Below are positions 54,795 to 62,437 of a DNA stretch of 64,000 bases, in pieces. Source of the stretch: Pseudoselenomonas ruminantium (GTDB lineage Bacteria > Bacillota > Negativicutes > Selenomonadales > Selenomonadaceae). The notes below the pieces were generated by a model. That model searched no databases. It saw nothing but the letters and a program-made list of their open reading frames with translations, and was not told the DNA's origin. The number at the start of each line of letters is the position of its first letter. The stretch's first letter is position 1. The stretch lies in the NCBI GenBank assembly GCA_015058625.1, contig SVCA01000010.1, positions 1 through 64,000 on the forward strand. Reading direction: 5' to 3'. A program made the position numbers and the translations under genes.

Positions 54795-55760
54795 ATGAAA
54801 ATGAAGATTAGCCGTTCTACAAAACTTAAGCGAATCGTTACATTTTTTGGCCTGGTCGTGATTTTGGAGGCCGGGGGCATGGCAACGGCCTTCCTCTGGC
54901 AGCACCATGACGGCCGGGAGGCTGCTGCCCTGGCGGCCGAAATGACGGGAAAAGAAAATATGCCCTTGGTGCGGGCAGACAGGGCAGTGGACGAAGACGA
55001 GCTCTTTGCCTATACAACTCAGGTTATAGGCGCTAACAATAAGCAGCTTGCCGTGTACTTCCTGCGTCCGGGCCGGGAAGTGGAACCCTTTATCTACAAT
55101 CAGCGCCGGATGTTTCCGGCCAGCATGATTAAACTCTTTGTGATGGCCAAGACCATGCAGGATGTTCATGATGGCAGATTGTCGCTGGAGGAACAGCTTA
55201 CCATCCGCAAGCAGGATGTGGTGGGCGGCGCTGGGGTTACCACCTGGTACAATGCCGGTGAAAAGCGCACCATTGCCCAGCTGATTCGGCTGATGGTGGT
55301 GGAAAGTGACAACACCGCCACCAATATGCTGATTGATAAACTGGGTATGGCAAATATCAATCAGTACCTGCAGCAGTATGGCTATAAGGATACCTTGCTG
55401 GTGCACAAACTCATGGTCAATAAAAAGGCCAGCAACAAGAATCTTTCTTCGGTGCGGGATATCGGTCATTTGCTGACGAATCTTTACTACCATCAGCTCG
55501 TTGGTGAAAAAGAAGATGCCTTTATGATCGATATCCTGAAACAGCAGCGGGATAAGGAATGTTTCCCCGCGGTGGTATCCGGCTATGATATCGCCCATAA
55601 GACCGGCGAGGTCAATAGCGTCTATGCCGATGGGGGCATCTTCTATGGGCCACAGGAAGATTTTATTCTGGTGGCGCTAAGCAACAGCAGCGAAGGGCGT
55701 GTCGAGGTCATTCATAAGATGCAGAAACTGGCCAAGTTTTATGCAGGAACCATGCAATGA
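54795..55760 (+). CDS. Penicillin-recognising serine hydrolase (class A beta-lactamase-like)
   Basis: About 321 aa. An N-terminal membrane anchor (about residues 12-34) precedes a beta-lactamase/transpeptidase-fold domain with all three active-site boxes: SMIK (S-x-x-K), SDN (VVESDNTATNML) and HKTGEV (K-T-G). Family members range from true class A beta-lactamases to cell-wall hydrolases; the anchor and the deacetylase neighbour favour an envelope role, but drug hydrolysis is not excluded. ATG 54795 is preferred over TTG 54789. Confidence 0.85.
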   Translation: MKMKISRSTKLKRIVTFFGLVVILEAGGMATAFLWQHHDGREAAALAAEMTGKENMPLVRADRAVDEDELFAYTTQVIGANNKQLAVYFLRPGREVEPFIYNQRRMFPASMIKLFVMAKTMQDVHDGRLSLEEQLTIRKQDVVGGAGVTTWYNAGEKRTIAQLIRLMVVESDNTATNMLIDKLGMANINQYLQQYGYKDTLLVHKLMVNKKASNKNLSSVRDIGHLLTNLYYHQLVGEKEDAFMIDILKQQRDKECFPAVVSGYDIAHKTGEVNSVYADGGIFYGPQEDFILVALSNSSEGRVEVIHKMQKLAKFYAGTMQ

Positions 55761-55787
55761 CAAGGGAGAAATTGTGGAAAATTTTTC

Positions 55788-55816
55788 TTGCAATGGTCTG
55801 CTAATAATGGTATAAT
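55788..55816 (+). promoter_or_regulatory. Promoter of the rpsF-ssb-rpsR operon
   Basis: TTGCAA (55788-55793), a 17-nt spacer and a perfect TATAAT (55811-55816), giving a leader of about 90 nt before rpsF. Confidence 0.8.
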
Positions 55817-55843
55817 CTTCTAGTCGTGAGACAAATAAGTTTT

Positions 55844-55903
55844 GAGTTGAAATAACATTTCAACCTCTGCTCCTGTGCGAGCAGGAGCCAAAGACCAGAG
55901 AGG
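55844..55903 (+). promoter_or_regulatory. Structured leader of rpsF, possible S6:S18 autoregulatory site
   Basis: One hairpin pairs 55844-55853 with 55857-55867 (one bulged base). A second pairs 55869-55875 with 55882-55888 and can be extended by 55865-55869 with 55896-55900, which competes with the first hairpin and ends next to the AGGGAGGTGA ribosome-binding site. rpsF leaders are known to bind the S6:S18 complex in many bacteria; I could not confirm the specific recognition bases. Confidence 0.45.
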
Positions 55904-55914
55904 GAGGTGATTTC

Positions 55915-56202
55915 GTGAGAAAGTACGAAGTCATTTTTATCGTGAAACCGATGGAAGAAGAAGCTACGAACGCTGTTATCAGCAAGTTCACTAAGCTCAT
56001 CACCGAAAACGGCGGTACTATCGATAAAGAAGATCGTTGGGGCAAGAAGCGTCTTGCTTATGAGATCAAAGACTGCACTGAGGGTTTCTATGAACTGCTC
56101 TACGTTACCTGCGAACCCGCATGCGTAGCTGAGTGCGACCGTGTAATGAAGATTACGGACGGTATCCTCAAGCACATGATCGTGAAAAACGACGAAGAGT
56201 AA
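55915..56202 (+). CDS. rpsF: 30S ribosomal protein S6
   Basis: Small-subunit protein that binds 16S rRNA together with S18. 95 aa from a GTG start after a strong GGGAGGTGA. RKYEVIFIVKPMEEEATNAV and RWGKKRLAYEIKD are diagnostic. First gene of the classical rpsF-ssb-rpsR operon. Confidence 0.97.
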   Translation: MRKYEVIFIVKPMEEEATNAVISKFTKLITENGGTIDKEDRWGKKRLAYEIKDCTEGFYELLYVTCEPACVAECDRVMKITDGILKHMIVKNDEE

Positions 56203-56242
56203 TTAGAAGTACGCCAATTTTTGGCGTCAGGGAGGATGTATC

Positions 56243-56677
56243 ATGAATAAGGCAATACTGATAGGCCGTCTGACCCGTGACCCGGAAGTGCGTTATACGC
56301 AGTCCGGCACAGCAGTCTGCACCTTTACGCTGGCAGTGGATCGCCGCTTTGCACGTAAGGATGCTAACGATGGTCAGCCGACGGCGGATTTTATTCCCAT
56401 TGTTGTTTGGAGCAAGCTGGCTGAAGTTTGCGGCAACAACTTGGTGAAGGGCCGCCGGATTTCTGTGGAAGGCCGCATTCAGGTTAGAAGCTATGATGCA
56501 CAAGATGGCTCGAAGCGTTATGTGACGGAAATCGTAGCAAACGAAGTAGAATTCCTGGACTCCAAGGGTTCTGCTCCTCAGGCTGGCGGTTTCGGTGCAC
56601 CGGCACCGGCAGCACCGCAGTCTGCGCCTGTTGATGGTTTCGGCCCGTCCATCCCTGACGAAGAAATTCCGTTTTAA
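56243..56677 (+). CDS. ssb: Single-stranded DNA-binding protein
   Basis: OB-fold protein that coats single-stranded DNA. 144 aa. It begins MNKAILIGRLTRDPEVRYTQ; a Gly/Ala/Pro-rich linker (about residues 108-132) leads to the acidic C-terminal tip DEEIPF, which recruits replication and repair partners. Good ribosome-binding site GGGAGG. Confidence 0.97.
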   Translation: MNKAILIGRLTRDPEVRYTQSGTAVCTFTLAVDRRFARKDANDGQPTADFIPIVVWSKLAEVCGNNLVKGRRISVEGRIQVRSYDAQDGSKRYVTEIVANEVEFLDSKGSAPQAGGFGAPAPAAPQSAPVDGFGPSIPDEEIPF

Positions 56678-56697
56678 GTTAGGAGGGAATTACTTTG

Positions 56698-56928
56698 ATG
56701 AGACGTGACAGAAGCAGAAGACCTCGTAGAAAGGTCTGCTCGTTCTGCGTAGACAAGGTCGAACATATCGACTATAAAGACGTGGCAAAACTCCGTCGCT
56801 TCATTACGGAGCGCGGCAAGATCCTGCCTCGCCGTATCTCCGGCAACTGCGCTAAGCATCAGCGCCAGGTGACTGTTGCCATCAAACGTGCTCGCAATAT
56901 CGCATTGCTGCCGTTTACTGCTGAATAA
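56698..56928 (+). CDS. rpsR: 30S ribosomal protein S18, cysteine-containing form
   Basis: 76 aa. [20 protein letters not shown] and ARNIALLPF are typical of S18. The N-terminal CSFC pair plus the later Cys and His (GNCAKHQ) indicate the zinc-binding form of S18 rather than the zinc-free paralogue. ATG 56698 has GGAGGGAA upstream. A terminator follows. Confidence 0.96.
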   Translation: MRRDRSRRPRRKVCSFCVDKVEHIDYKDVAKLRRFITERGKILPRRISGNCAKHQRQVTVAIKRARNIALLPFTAE

Positions 56929-56938
56929 GCAAAATGCA

Positions 56939-56965
56939 AGCCTTCTCTTCGGGGAAGGCTTTTTC
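56939..56965 (+). terminator. Intrinsic terminator of the rpsF operon
   Basis: Stem 56939-56945 with 56954-56960, extended by adjacent pairs around a TTCG loop, followed by TTTTT; 10 nt after rpsR. Confidence 0.85.
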
Positions 56966-56982
56966 ATTTATAGGAGAGGTTT

Positions 56983-58335
56983 ATGCAAAAACGATTCGAA
57001 GATATTTTGCAAGCCCTTACCGACCCTAAGCGACTGAAATTGCGGCTCTTTATCGAAGGCAACGTGATTGGCGTATTAACCGGGCTGACCATCGCCCTGT
57101 TCCGCTATCTGCTGGAAATCTCCGAGGCGAATCTGCCCCGGCTCTATCAGTTTCTGCAGGAAAATCCTGCCTATATTCCCGGCTGGTTCTTTGTGCTTAT
57201 GGCCATTGGTTGTATTCTCCATTGGCTGCTGCGGATGGACGGCATGATTTCCGGCTCCGGCATTCCGCAAATCAAAGGCGTGCTCATGGGGAAAATGGAC
57301 ATGCACTGGGCGCGGGTGCTGTTGCTCAAATTTACCGGAGCGGTGCTGGGCATTGGTGCGGGCCTGTCGCTGGGCAGGGAAGGCCCCAGCGTCCAACTCG
57401 GGGCCTGCTTAGGTCAGGGCGTAGGGCGGCTTACCCATCGCAGCTATGAGGAAAATCATTACCTGCTTACGGCAGGCGCAGGCGCAGGGCTGGCTGCGGC
57501 CTTTAACGCGCCACTTGCGGGAGCGATTTTTTGTCTGGAGGAGCTGACGAAAAATTTTTCTCCCTATGTGCTGATGGGAGCCATTGCCGCTACGGTAACC
57601 GCGACCACCGTAAACCAGTTCTTCTTTGGCATGGAGCCGGTGTTCCATATGGGTGAGATTCCCGTGGTGATGGCGGGCAATGTCTATGTGATGCTGATTT
57701 TGCTGGGCGTATTTGTGGGCGTATTGGGGCTGGGATTTAACCGCATGCTCACCATTTCGCTGGACAGCTATGCCAAGTCGCCGCTGAAAGCCTGGCAAAA
57801 GCCTTTGCTTCCGCTGTTGGCCGCTGGCGTAATCGGTTTTTTCCTGCCGCAGATTTTAGGGGGCGGCAGTCCTTTGGTGGATGCGCTCGTAGAACATGAA
57901 TATGCGATTGGCTTTTTGCTGCTCCTTCTGACGGGAAAATTTTTCTTCACCATGCTTTGTTTCGGCTCCGGCGTGCCGGGCGGCATATTTCTGCCGATGC
58001 TCGTGCTCGGAGCCTTGGGCGGGGCCATCTTTGCGAAACTGGCCATTGCGGCTCAGCTGATGGATGCCCAGTGGGCTGTGACCTGCATTGTCTTTGGCAT
58101 GGCGGCTTATTTTTCTGCCGTGGTCAAATCACCCGTTACAGGAGCCATTCTGATTATGGAAATGACCGGCTCTTACCAGCATCTGTTGTCATTGATGCTG
58201 GTGTCCATGACGGCCTTTCTGGTCGCCGAGTGGGCAGGCAGCGAACCGGTTTACGATATGCTGCTGAACCGCAGTTTAATGCTGATGGACAGGGCTCGGA
58301 GCTATATTAAGGAAAGCCGGCATAATTTGTCGTAA
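56983..58335 (+). CDS. ClC-family chloride/proton antiporter or channel
   Basis: 450 aa with about ten membrane segments. Selectivity-filter motifs are GSGIPQ, GREGPSVQLG (with the gating glutamate) and GSGVPGGIFLPML. The serine in GSGIP argues for chloride rather than the fluoride-specific CLC-F subgroup, and no fluoride riboswitch is seen upstream. No CBS domains follow. GGAGAGG precedes the ATG. It is transcribed from the region after the rpsR terminator, or by read-through. Confidence 0.92.
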   Translation: MQKRFEDILQALTDPKRLKLRLFIEGNVIGVLTGLTIALFRYLLEISEANLPRLYQFLQENPAYIPGWFFVLMAIGCILHWLLRMDGMISGSGIPQIKGVLMGKMDMHWARVLLLKFTGAVLGIGAGLSLGREGPSVQLGACLGQGVGRLTHRSYEENHYLLTAGAGAGLAAAFNAPLAGAIFCLEELTKNFSPYVLMGAIAATVTATTVNQFFFGMEPVFHMGEIPVVMAGNVYVMLILLGVFVGVLGLGFNRMLTISLDSYAKSPLKAWQKPLLPLLAAGVIGFFLPQILGGGSPLVDALVEHEYAIGFLLLLLTGKFFFTMLCFGSGVPGGIFLPMLVLGALGGAIFAKLAIAAQLMDAQWAVTCIVFGMAAYFSAVVKSPVTGAILIMEMTGSYQHLLSLMLVSMTAFLVAEWAGSEPVYDMLLNRSLMLMDRARSYIKESRHNLS

Positions 58336-58342
58336 TTTGGGC

Positions 58343-58371
58343 TTGATAATTTGTCGCAAATCTAGTAAACT
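58343..58371 (+). promoter_or_regulatory. Candidate promoter of the DeoR-sulfatase pair
   Basis: TTGATA (58343-58348), a 17-nt spacer and TAAACT (58366-58371). Downstream, CAATAC (58395-58400) and GTATTG (58419-58424) form a spaced inverted repeat that could be an autoregulatory site. Confidence 0.45.
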
Positions 58372-58455
58372 AATTGTACAACAATAATAACAAACAATAC
58401 CTTACCTCTTCCCCAAGCGTATTGTAAGGAAAAAATTAATGGGAGTGAATTGCAG

Positions 58456-59223
58456 ATGTTTTTGGAAGAACGTCAGGAAATTATCCTGAACATGCTTGCC
58501 CGTGATGGCAAGGTACGTGTCCGCGACCTCAGTGAAAAGTTTAAGGTAACCGAAGATTGTATCCGTAAGGATTTGGGTGCGCTGGAGAAAAAAGGCAAGC
58601 TCAAACGTACATACGGCGGCGCTGTCCGCATTCGCGAGAACAGTCATATGCTCGAAGTCAGCAAGCACCGCAACACCGATGTGGAAGCGAAGCAGCGCAT
58701 TGCACAGGCCGCTGTAAAGCTCATCCACGAGCGTGATATGGTGTTCCTCGATATCTCCACGAGTAATCTGGCTATTGCAGAACTCTTGGTCAAGATGGAC
58801 CAGGATATCACGGTTGTGACCAACATGATTGACATTCTCGTGGTACTGGCCCGCAATCCGAAAATCCGCGTGGTCTTTGCCGGCGGCAAAATCAACAAGA
58901 GCCGTGATGGTTTCTGGGGGGGCATGACGCTGGACTTCATCTCCCGTCTGAAGCCGGATATCGCTTTTGTCGGTGCTGTAGGCGTTGACGTCAAGGAAAA
59001 CAGTGTTTCCACTTACGATATTGATGATGGCATCAACAAGGCCGCCATTATCCGCCACAGCAAGAAAGCCTATGTAGTAGCCGAAGCCCGCAAGCTCAGC
59101 ACGGACGGCAACTACAACTATACGACCCTCGATACGCTCTCGGGTCTGATTACCGATACCCTGCCGGCACAGGATATTCAGGAGGCCGCTGATTCTTACG
59201 GCGTGGAAATCATTCTGCCATGA
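58456..59223 (+). CDS. DeoR-family transcriptional regulator
   Basis: 255 aa. DeoR helix-turn-helix at the start (RQEIILNMLARDGKVRVRDL, TEDCIRKDLGALEKKGKLKR) and a DeoRC effector domain (FLDISTSNLAIAELL, VVTNMIDILVVL, FVGAVGVD). It overlaps the next gene by 4 nt (ATGA), so regulator and sulfatase are made together. Such tight pairing suggests that the regulator controls or senses something linked to the envelope enzyme. Distinct from the DeoR protein at 47859. Confidence 0.9.
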   Translation: MFLEERQEIILNMLARDGKVRVRDLSEKFKVTEDCIRKDLGALEKKGKLKRTYGGAVRIRENSHMLEVSKHRNTDVEAKQRIAQAAVKLIHERDMVFLDISTSNLAIAELLVKMDQDITVVTNMIDILVVLARNPKIRVVFAGGKINKSRDGFWGGMTLDFISRLKPDIAFVGAVGVDVKENSVSTYDIDDGINKAAIIRHSKKAYVVAEARKLSTDGNYNYTTLDTLSGLITDTLPAQDIQEAADSYGVEIILP

Positions 59224-61238
59224 GTAAAAATTTCCCTACACGTTTGAGTTGGGAAAATTTTCATAGGGTTATTGTAGAAGGACTGAAGGTATATGCTTTT
59301 TACCTGGCAGTCCTTTCCCTTTTCCGGCTCTTTTTTATTCTGTGGCTCAATGACTATTGGGGGCCGCAGACAAGTAGCACAGATATTGTCTTGGCTCTCT
59401 GGCGGGGCAGCCGTCTGAGTATGCAGACGGCAGGGGCGTTGACGCTCATTAGCTTTGTGCCTGCCTTTACGGCACATTATCTCCTGCCCAAAATCGAGAA
59501 ATATCTATGGCTGGGGATAAACGGTCTGTTGCTTATGGGGTTATCCATCCTTTATATGGCCAGCTTTCCCTATTACCGCATCTACCGCATGAATTTCAAC
59601 CAGATGATTTTTACGGGGATGAATGAGGACTGGGGCGCACTCTTCTGGACCATGGTTGACCAATATGCACTGCCGGCCCGCTTTGCGGGGGCAATGCTCT
59701 TGACCTTTGTACTTTGGCAACTTTTGCGCAGACTGCTGGCTTGGCAAATGCCCTTACTGCCGATTGCCCATTGGCCGTTATGGGGAAAGCTGGTCATTCG
59801 TGCCGCCTTCCTTGCGCTCGTGTATGTAGCGGTGCTGCTGGGCATCTTCGGCGGCAGTCTGGGCTGGCAGACGGCTGTGGATTGGGAAAATGCCGGCGTG
59901 ACCAAGGATGAGTTCTTAAATGAAGCAATCCTCGACAATCCACAGGCCATCTACCGTGCCTATAATCTCAACAGCCGTATGTTGGCCTGCAATGGGCTGG
60001 ATTTCACGATGGAGGATATTCAGCAGCTGGCTGCCAATTTAAGCGGCAAGCCTGCCGATACGAATAATCTCGATGTTTATTTGCAAAGAAATGTGGTACA
60101 GGGAACGGAACAGCCGCCGCGTCATGTCTTTGTGATTCTCTCCGAAAGTCTGGCCAACTGGCCGCTGTTGGATAAGTATAAAGATATTCCGATTGCCGAA
60201 GATTTACGCGGGCTGGTGGCGGCAGAGGATACGGATTACTGTCCGACCTTCCTGCCAAATGGCGCCAGCACCGTATCGGCCGTGACCGGCTCGGTGGCAG
60301 GTGTAGCGGATGCCAATCTCTATCTGACCACTATGCCGGAGTCTTTTGCGGCACCATATCCCACAGCCAGTGCGCCGCAGATGGCAAAACTCGGCTATGA
60401 AACGAACTTTTTCTATGCCGGGCCGGCCACTTGGGAGCGCATCGGCGCCTTTACACAGGCGCAGGGCTTCCAGCATTTCTACAGCCGCGGCGATTTCGGT
60501 GATGTGCCGGGCAGCGTTTGGGGCTGTGAGGATGAATGCCTTTATGCCAACATCCTGGAACGGCTGACGGATGCGCCGAGCTTCAATATTATCCTCAATG
60601 CGTCGAATCATTCACCCTATGATGTGGATGTGGAGGCCAAGGGCTATGACAAGGAAAAAGTGCGGGTAGCACTGCCTGCGGCTTATCAGCAGGATGAAGA
60701 ACTCCTGCGGGAGCTGGGGCACTACTGGTATGCTCAGCGGGAACTGGTTAAATTTGTGCGGGAGGTCAAGGAAAAATATCCCGACAGCCTGTTTGTTATC
60801 GTGGGCGACCACGGCGACCGCTACAATATCGAAAAACAGCCGGATATGTACGCCCGTTATGGCATTCCTTTTATTGTGACGGGGAAAAATATCCATAAGG
60901 GCACGTTGCTGGCCGACAGTGCGGGCAGTCAGATTGATATATTCCCCACGCTGATGGAACTCACTGCGCCTAAGGGCACAAACTATATGGCGCTGGGGCA
61001 GAGTCTGACAACGACAAGTACAAAGGGCGTCAACTACGGCTTTTGGATTACGCGGACAGCCATCGGCAAGGCGGATACCGTACCTTTGGTGCCGGAGGCC
61101 ATTGACGGCGGCGAGCCGCCTAAGATTGACGACCAGGCCATGCAGGACTATATCAACGCCGTAAGAGCCATCTCGTGGTGGCGGCCAAAATATGGGCCAA
61201 TACTCGACCAGAAGATTTTGGATGAAAAGGGAAGATAA
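59220..61238 (+). CDS. LTA-synthase-like membrane sulfatase/phosphotransferase
   Basis: 672 aa. Five membrane helices in about the first 215 residues precede an extracytoplasmic sulfatase-fold domain. VILSESLANW contains the metal-binding Glu, NGASTVSAVTG supplies the probable Thr nucleophile, and NASNHSPYD and VGDHGDR are metal-site motifs. The plan matches LtaS and MdoB-type phosphoglycerol/phosphoethanolamine transferases. Lipoteichoic acid is not expected in a diderm Negativicute, so the acceptor is probably another envelope glycan or lipid. Start overlaps the DeoR stop. Confidence 0.85.
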   Translation: MSKNFPTRLSWENFHRVIVEGLKVYAFYLAVLSLFRLFFILWLNDYWGPQTSSTDIVLALWRGSRLSMQTAGALTLISFVPAFTAHYLLPKIEKYLWLGINGLLLMGLSILYMASFPYYRIYRMNFNQMIFTGMNEDWGALFWTMVDQYALPARFAGAMLLTFVLWQLLRRLLAWQMPLLPIAHWPLWGKLVIRAAFLALVYVAVLLGIFGGSLGWQTAVDWENAGVTKDEFLNEAILDNPQAIYRAYNLNSRMLACNGLDFTMEDIQQLAANLSGKPADTNNLDVYLQRNVVQGTEQPPRHVFVILSESLANWPLLDKYKDIPIAEDLRGLVAAEDTDYCPTFLPNGASTVSAVTGSVAGVADANLYLTTMPESFAAPYPTASAPQMAKLGYETNFFYAGPATWERIGAFTQAQGFQHFYSRGDFGDVPGSVWGCEDECLYANILERLTDAPSFNIILNASNHSPYDVDVEAKGYDKEKVRVALPAAYQQDEELLRELGHYWYAQRELVKFVREVKEKYPDSLFVIVGDHGDRYNIEKQPDMYARYGIPFIVTGKNIHKGTLLADSAGSQIDIFPTLMELTAPKGTNYMALGQSLTTTSTKGVNYGFWITRTAIGKADTVPLVPEAIDGGEPPKIDDQAMQDYINAVRAISWWRPKYGPILDQKILDEKGR

Positions 61239-61251
61239 TATCGTATTTATA

Positions 61252-61303
61252 AAGCAAAAAGCAGGACGGATGCCTAGGCTGGCAGCTGCCCTGCTTTTTG
61301 CTT
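61252..61303 (+). terminator. Intrinsic terminator after the LTA-synthase-like gene
   Basis: A perfect 14-bp stem (61252-61265 with 61290-61303) with an inner 4-bp stem; the arms carry A and T runs. The left arm is similar to the terminator at 63219. Confidence 0.85.
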
Positions 61304-61364
61304 ATGGTGTTTGCGGGAATGGTTTTTCCGCTAACAGTATATTTTAGAAAAATAGTTTTCGTGC

Positions 61365-61370
61365 TATAAT
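61365..61370 (+). promoter_or_regulatory. Extended -10 promoter of the small toxin-like peptide
   Basis: TGCTATAAT is an extended -10 ending at 61370; the -35 region is weak (TTTAGA at 61343-61348). Transcription would begin near 61377, about 42 nt before the start codon. Confidence 0.6.
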
Positions 61371-61418
61371 ATACACACGGCTGATGAGTCGACTTTCCCT
61401 TATGGGGAGGTGAGAGCC

Positions 61419-61496
61419 ATGACGCTATATGAAAAGCTGTCTATATTTGTAGCGGTTTTGACGCTGATTGTCTCCATCTTTGGATTATTCAAGTAA
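61419..61496 (+). CDS. 25-aa hydrophobic peptide, putative type I holin-like toxin
   Basis: MTLYEKLSIFVAVLTLIVSI followed by FGLFK. A short polar start (MTLYEKLS), one membrane helix and a terminal Lys give the same layout as the putative holin-like toxins of type I systems in Firmicutes (TxpA/BsrG-like group). GGGGAGGTGAGAG is a very strong ribosome-binding site. An antisense RNA converges on its 3' region. If made freely it would insert into and disturb the cytoplasmic membrane; this is inference from the family. Confidence 0.7.
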   Translation: MTLYEKLSIFVAVLTLIVSIFGLFK

Positions 61497-61514
61497 GCAA
61501 TTACTTTGTGATAT

Positions 61515-61604
61515 GAAAAAAGCCGCTTGTTGAGCGGCGCGGCCTTCTTCACATTCTAGATACCGAGGAGAGCCGACGCCTTCACACATCAGCCGTCCCT
61601 TGTT
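61515..61604 (-). ncRNA. Putative antisense antitoxin RNA
   Basis: A minus-strand transcript of about 90 nt is predicted from a promoter at 61611-61639 to a terminator made of a GC-rich stem (61522-61527 with 61533-61538) followed on that strand by six T's (plus-strand A's 61516-61521). It converges on the toxin gene and is fully complementary to the 3' part of any toxin mRNA that extends past 61515. Its start carries the same 10 bases (ACGGCTGATG) as the toxin mRNA 5' end. Confidence 0.6.
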
Positions 61605-61610
61605 ACACAT

Positions 61611-61639
61611 ATTATATATCATTATCCTGGAAGTTTCAA
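61611..61639 (-). promoter_or_regulatory. Promoter of the antisense RNA
   Basis: On the minus strand TTGAAA (plus 61634-61639), 17 nt and a perfect TATAAT (plus 61611-61616). This is among the best sigma-A promoters in the window, yet no protein frame follows it. Confidence 0.75.
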
Positions 61640-61706
61640 GATTGTACTAGAAATGGAATAGAAGAAATATAATGTATAGGTTAGATATTTGGGTGAGGTT
61701 TTATTG

Positions 61707-62405
61707 ATGCAAATGCAGGTGGCAGAAATTGCCATTGAAGTACAGAAGAAGAAAATCAAGAATATGCACCTCTATGTCAAACCACCCTGTGGCAGGGTGG
61801 TTATTTCTGCACCTTTGCAAGTGCCGAATAAGGCGATTGAACTCTTTGCCCGTACCAATCTTCCGTGGGTTCGGCGGCAGATAAAGAAATTTCAGGACCA
61901 GCCCCGCGCAGCCAGACGGCAGTATGTGTCAGGCGAAACGTTTTATCTATGGGGAGCTCCTTATCGCCTTGTGGTTATCGAGTCGCAGAAGCCTGCCTAT
62001 AAAATCATGGGCGATAAAATGCTCTTGTATCTGCCGAAAAAGTCCAGTGTGGACTGGCGGGAGAAGTTTATGCGGGAGGTCTATCGGGCGGAACTGATTA
62101 AGAAAGCCGAAGTGCTGCTGCCCAAATGGGAGGCAATTACGGGGCTGAAGTCAAATGAATGGAGTACCAAGTATATGAAGACCCGCTGGGGCACCTGTAA
62201 TATCGTGGCTAAAAGAATCTGGCTCAACGTGCAGCTCGCGCAGAAGCCAACGATATGTTTGGAGTATGTGATTCTTCATGAGTTGACTCATCTGATTGAG
62301 AAACACCATAATGCCCGGTTCTATGGCTATGTAGCAAAGTATATGCCGGATTGGCAGAAAATCCGGGCACGGCTGAATAACTTGCGGCTGGATGAGGAAG
62401 AATAG
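61707..62405 (+). CDS. YgjP-like (DUF45/M48-type) zinc metallopeptidase
   Basis: About 232 aa, soluble. The motif VILHELTHLIEKHHNARFYG holds the HExxH zinc site with the downstream His typical of the YgjP/WLM group, and TRWGTCN is the preceding family signature (WGSC-like). Substrates are unknown for this family; members often sit beside restriction or toxin genes. ATG 61707 follows GGTGAGG. It lies 32 nt upstream of the fic gene, apparently as one transcript. Confidence 0.88.
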   Translation: MQMQVAEIAIEVQKKKIKNMHLYVKPPCGRVVISAPLQVPNKAIELFARTNLPWVRRQIKKFQDQPRAARRQYVSGETFYLWGAPYRLVVIESQKPAYKIMGDKMLLYLPKKSSVDWREKFMREVYRAELIKKAEVLLPKWEAITGLKSNEWSTKYMKTRWGTCNIVAKRIWLNVQLAQKPTICLEYVILHELTHLIEKHHNARFYGYVAKYMPDWQKIRARLNNLRLDEEE

Positions 62406-62437
62406 CGAGGCGCAGTGAAGGTTGAGGAGTATCCAGG

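Noticed and set aside
56929..56982. A fluoride riboswitch before the ClC gene
   Set aside because: The gap holds only the rpsR terminator and a ribosome-binding site, and the protein has the chloride-type GSGIP motif.
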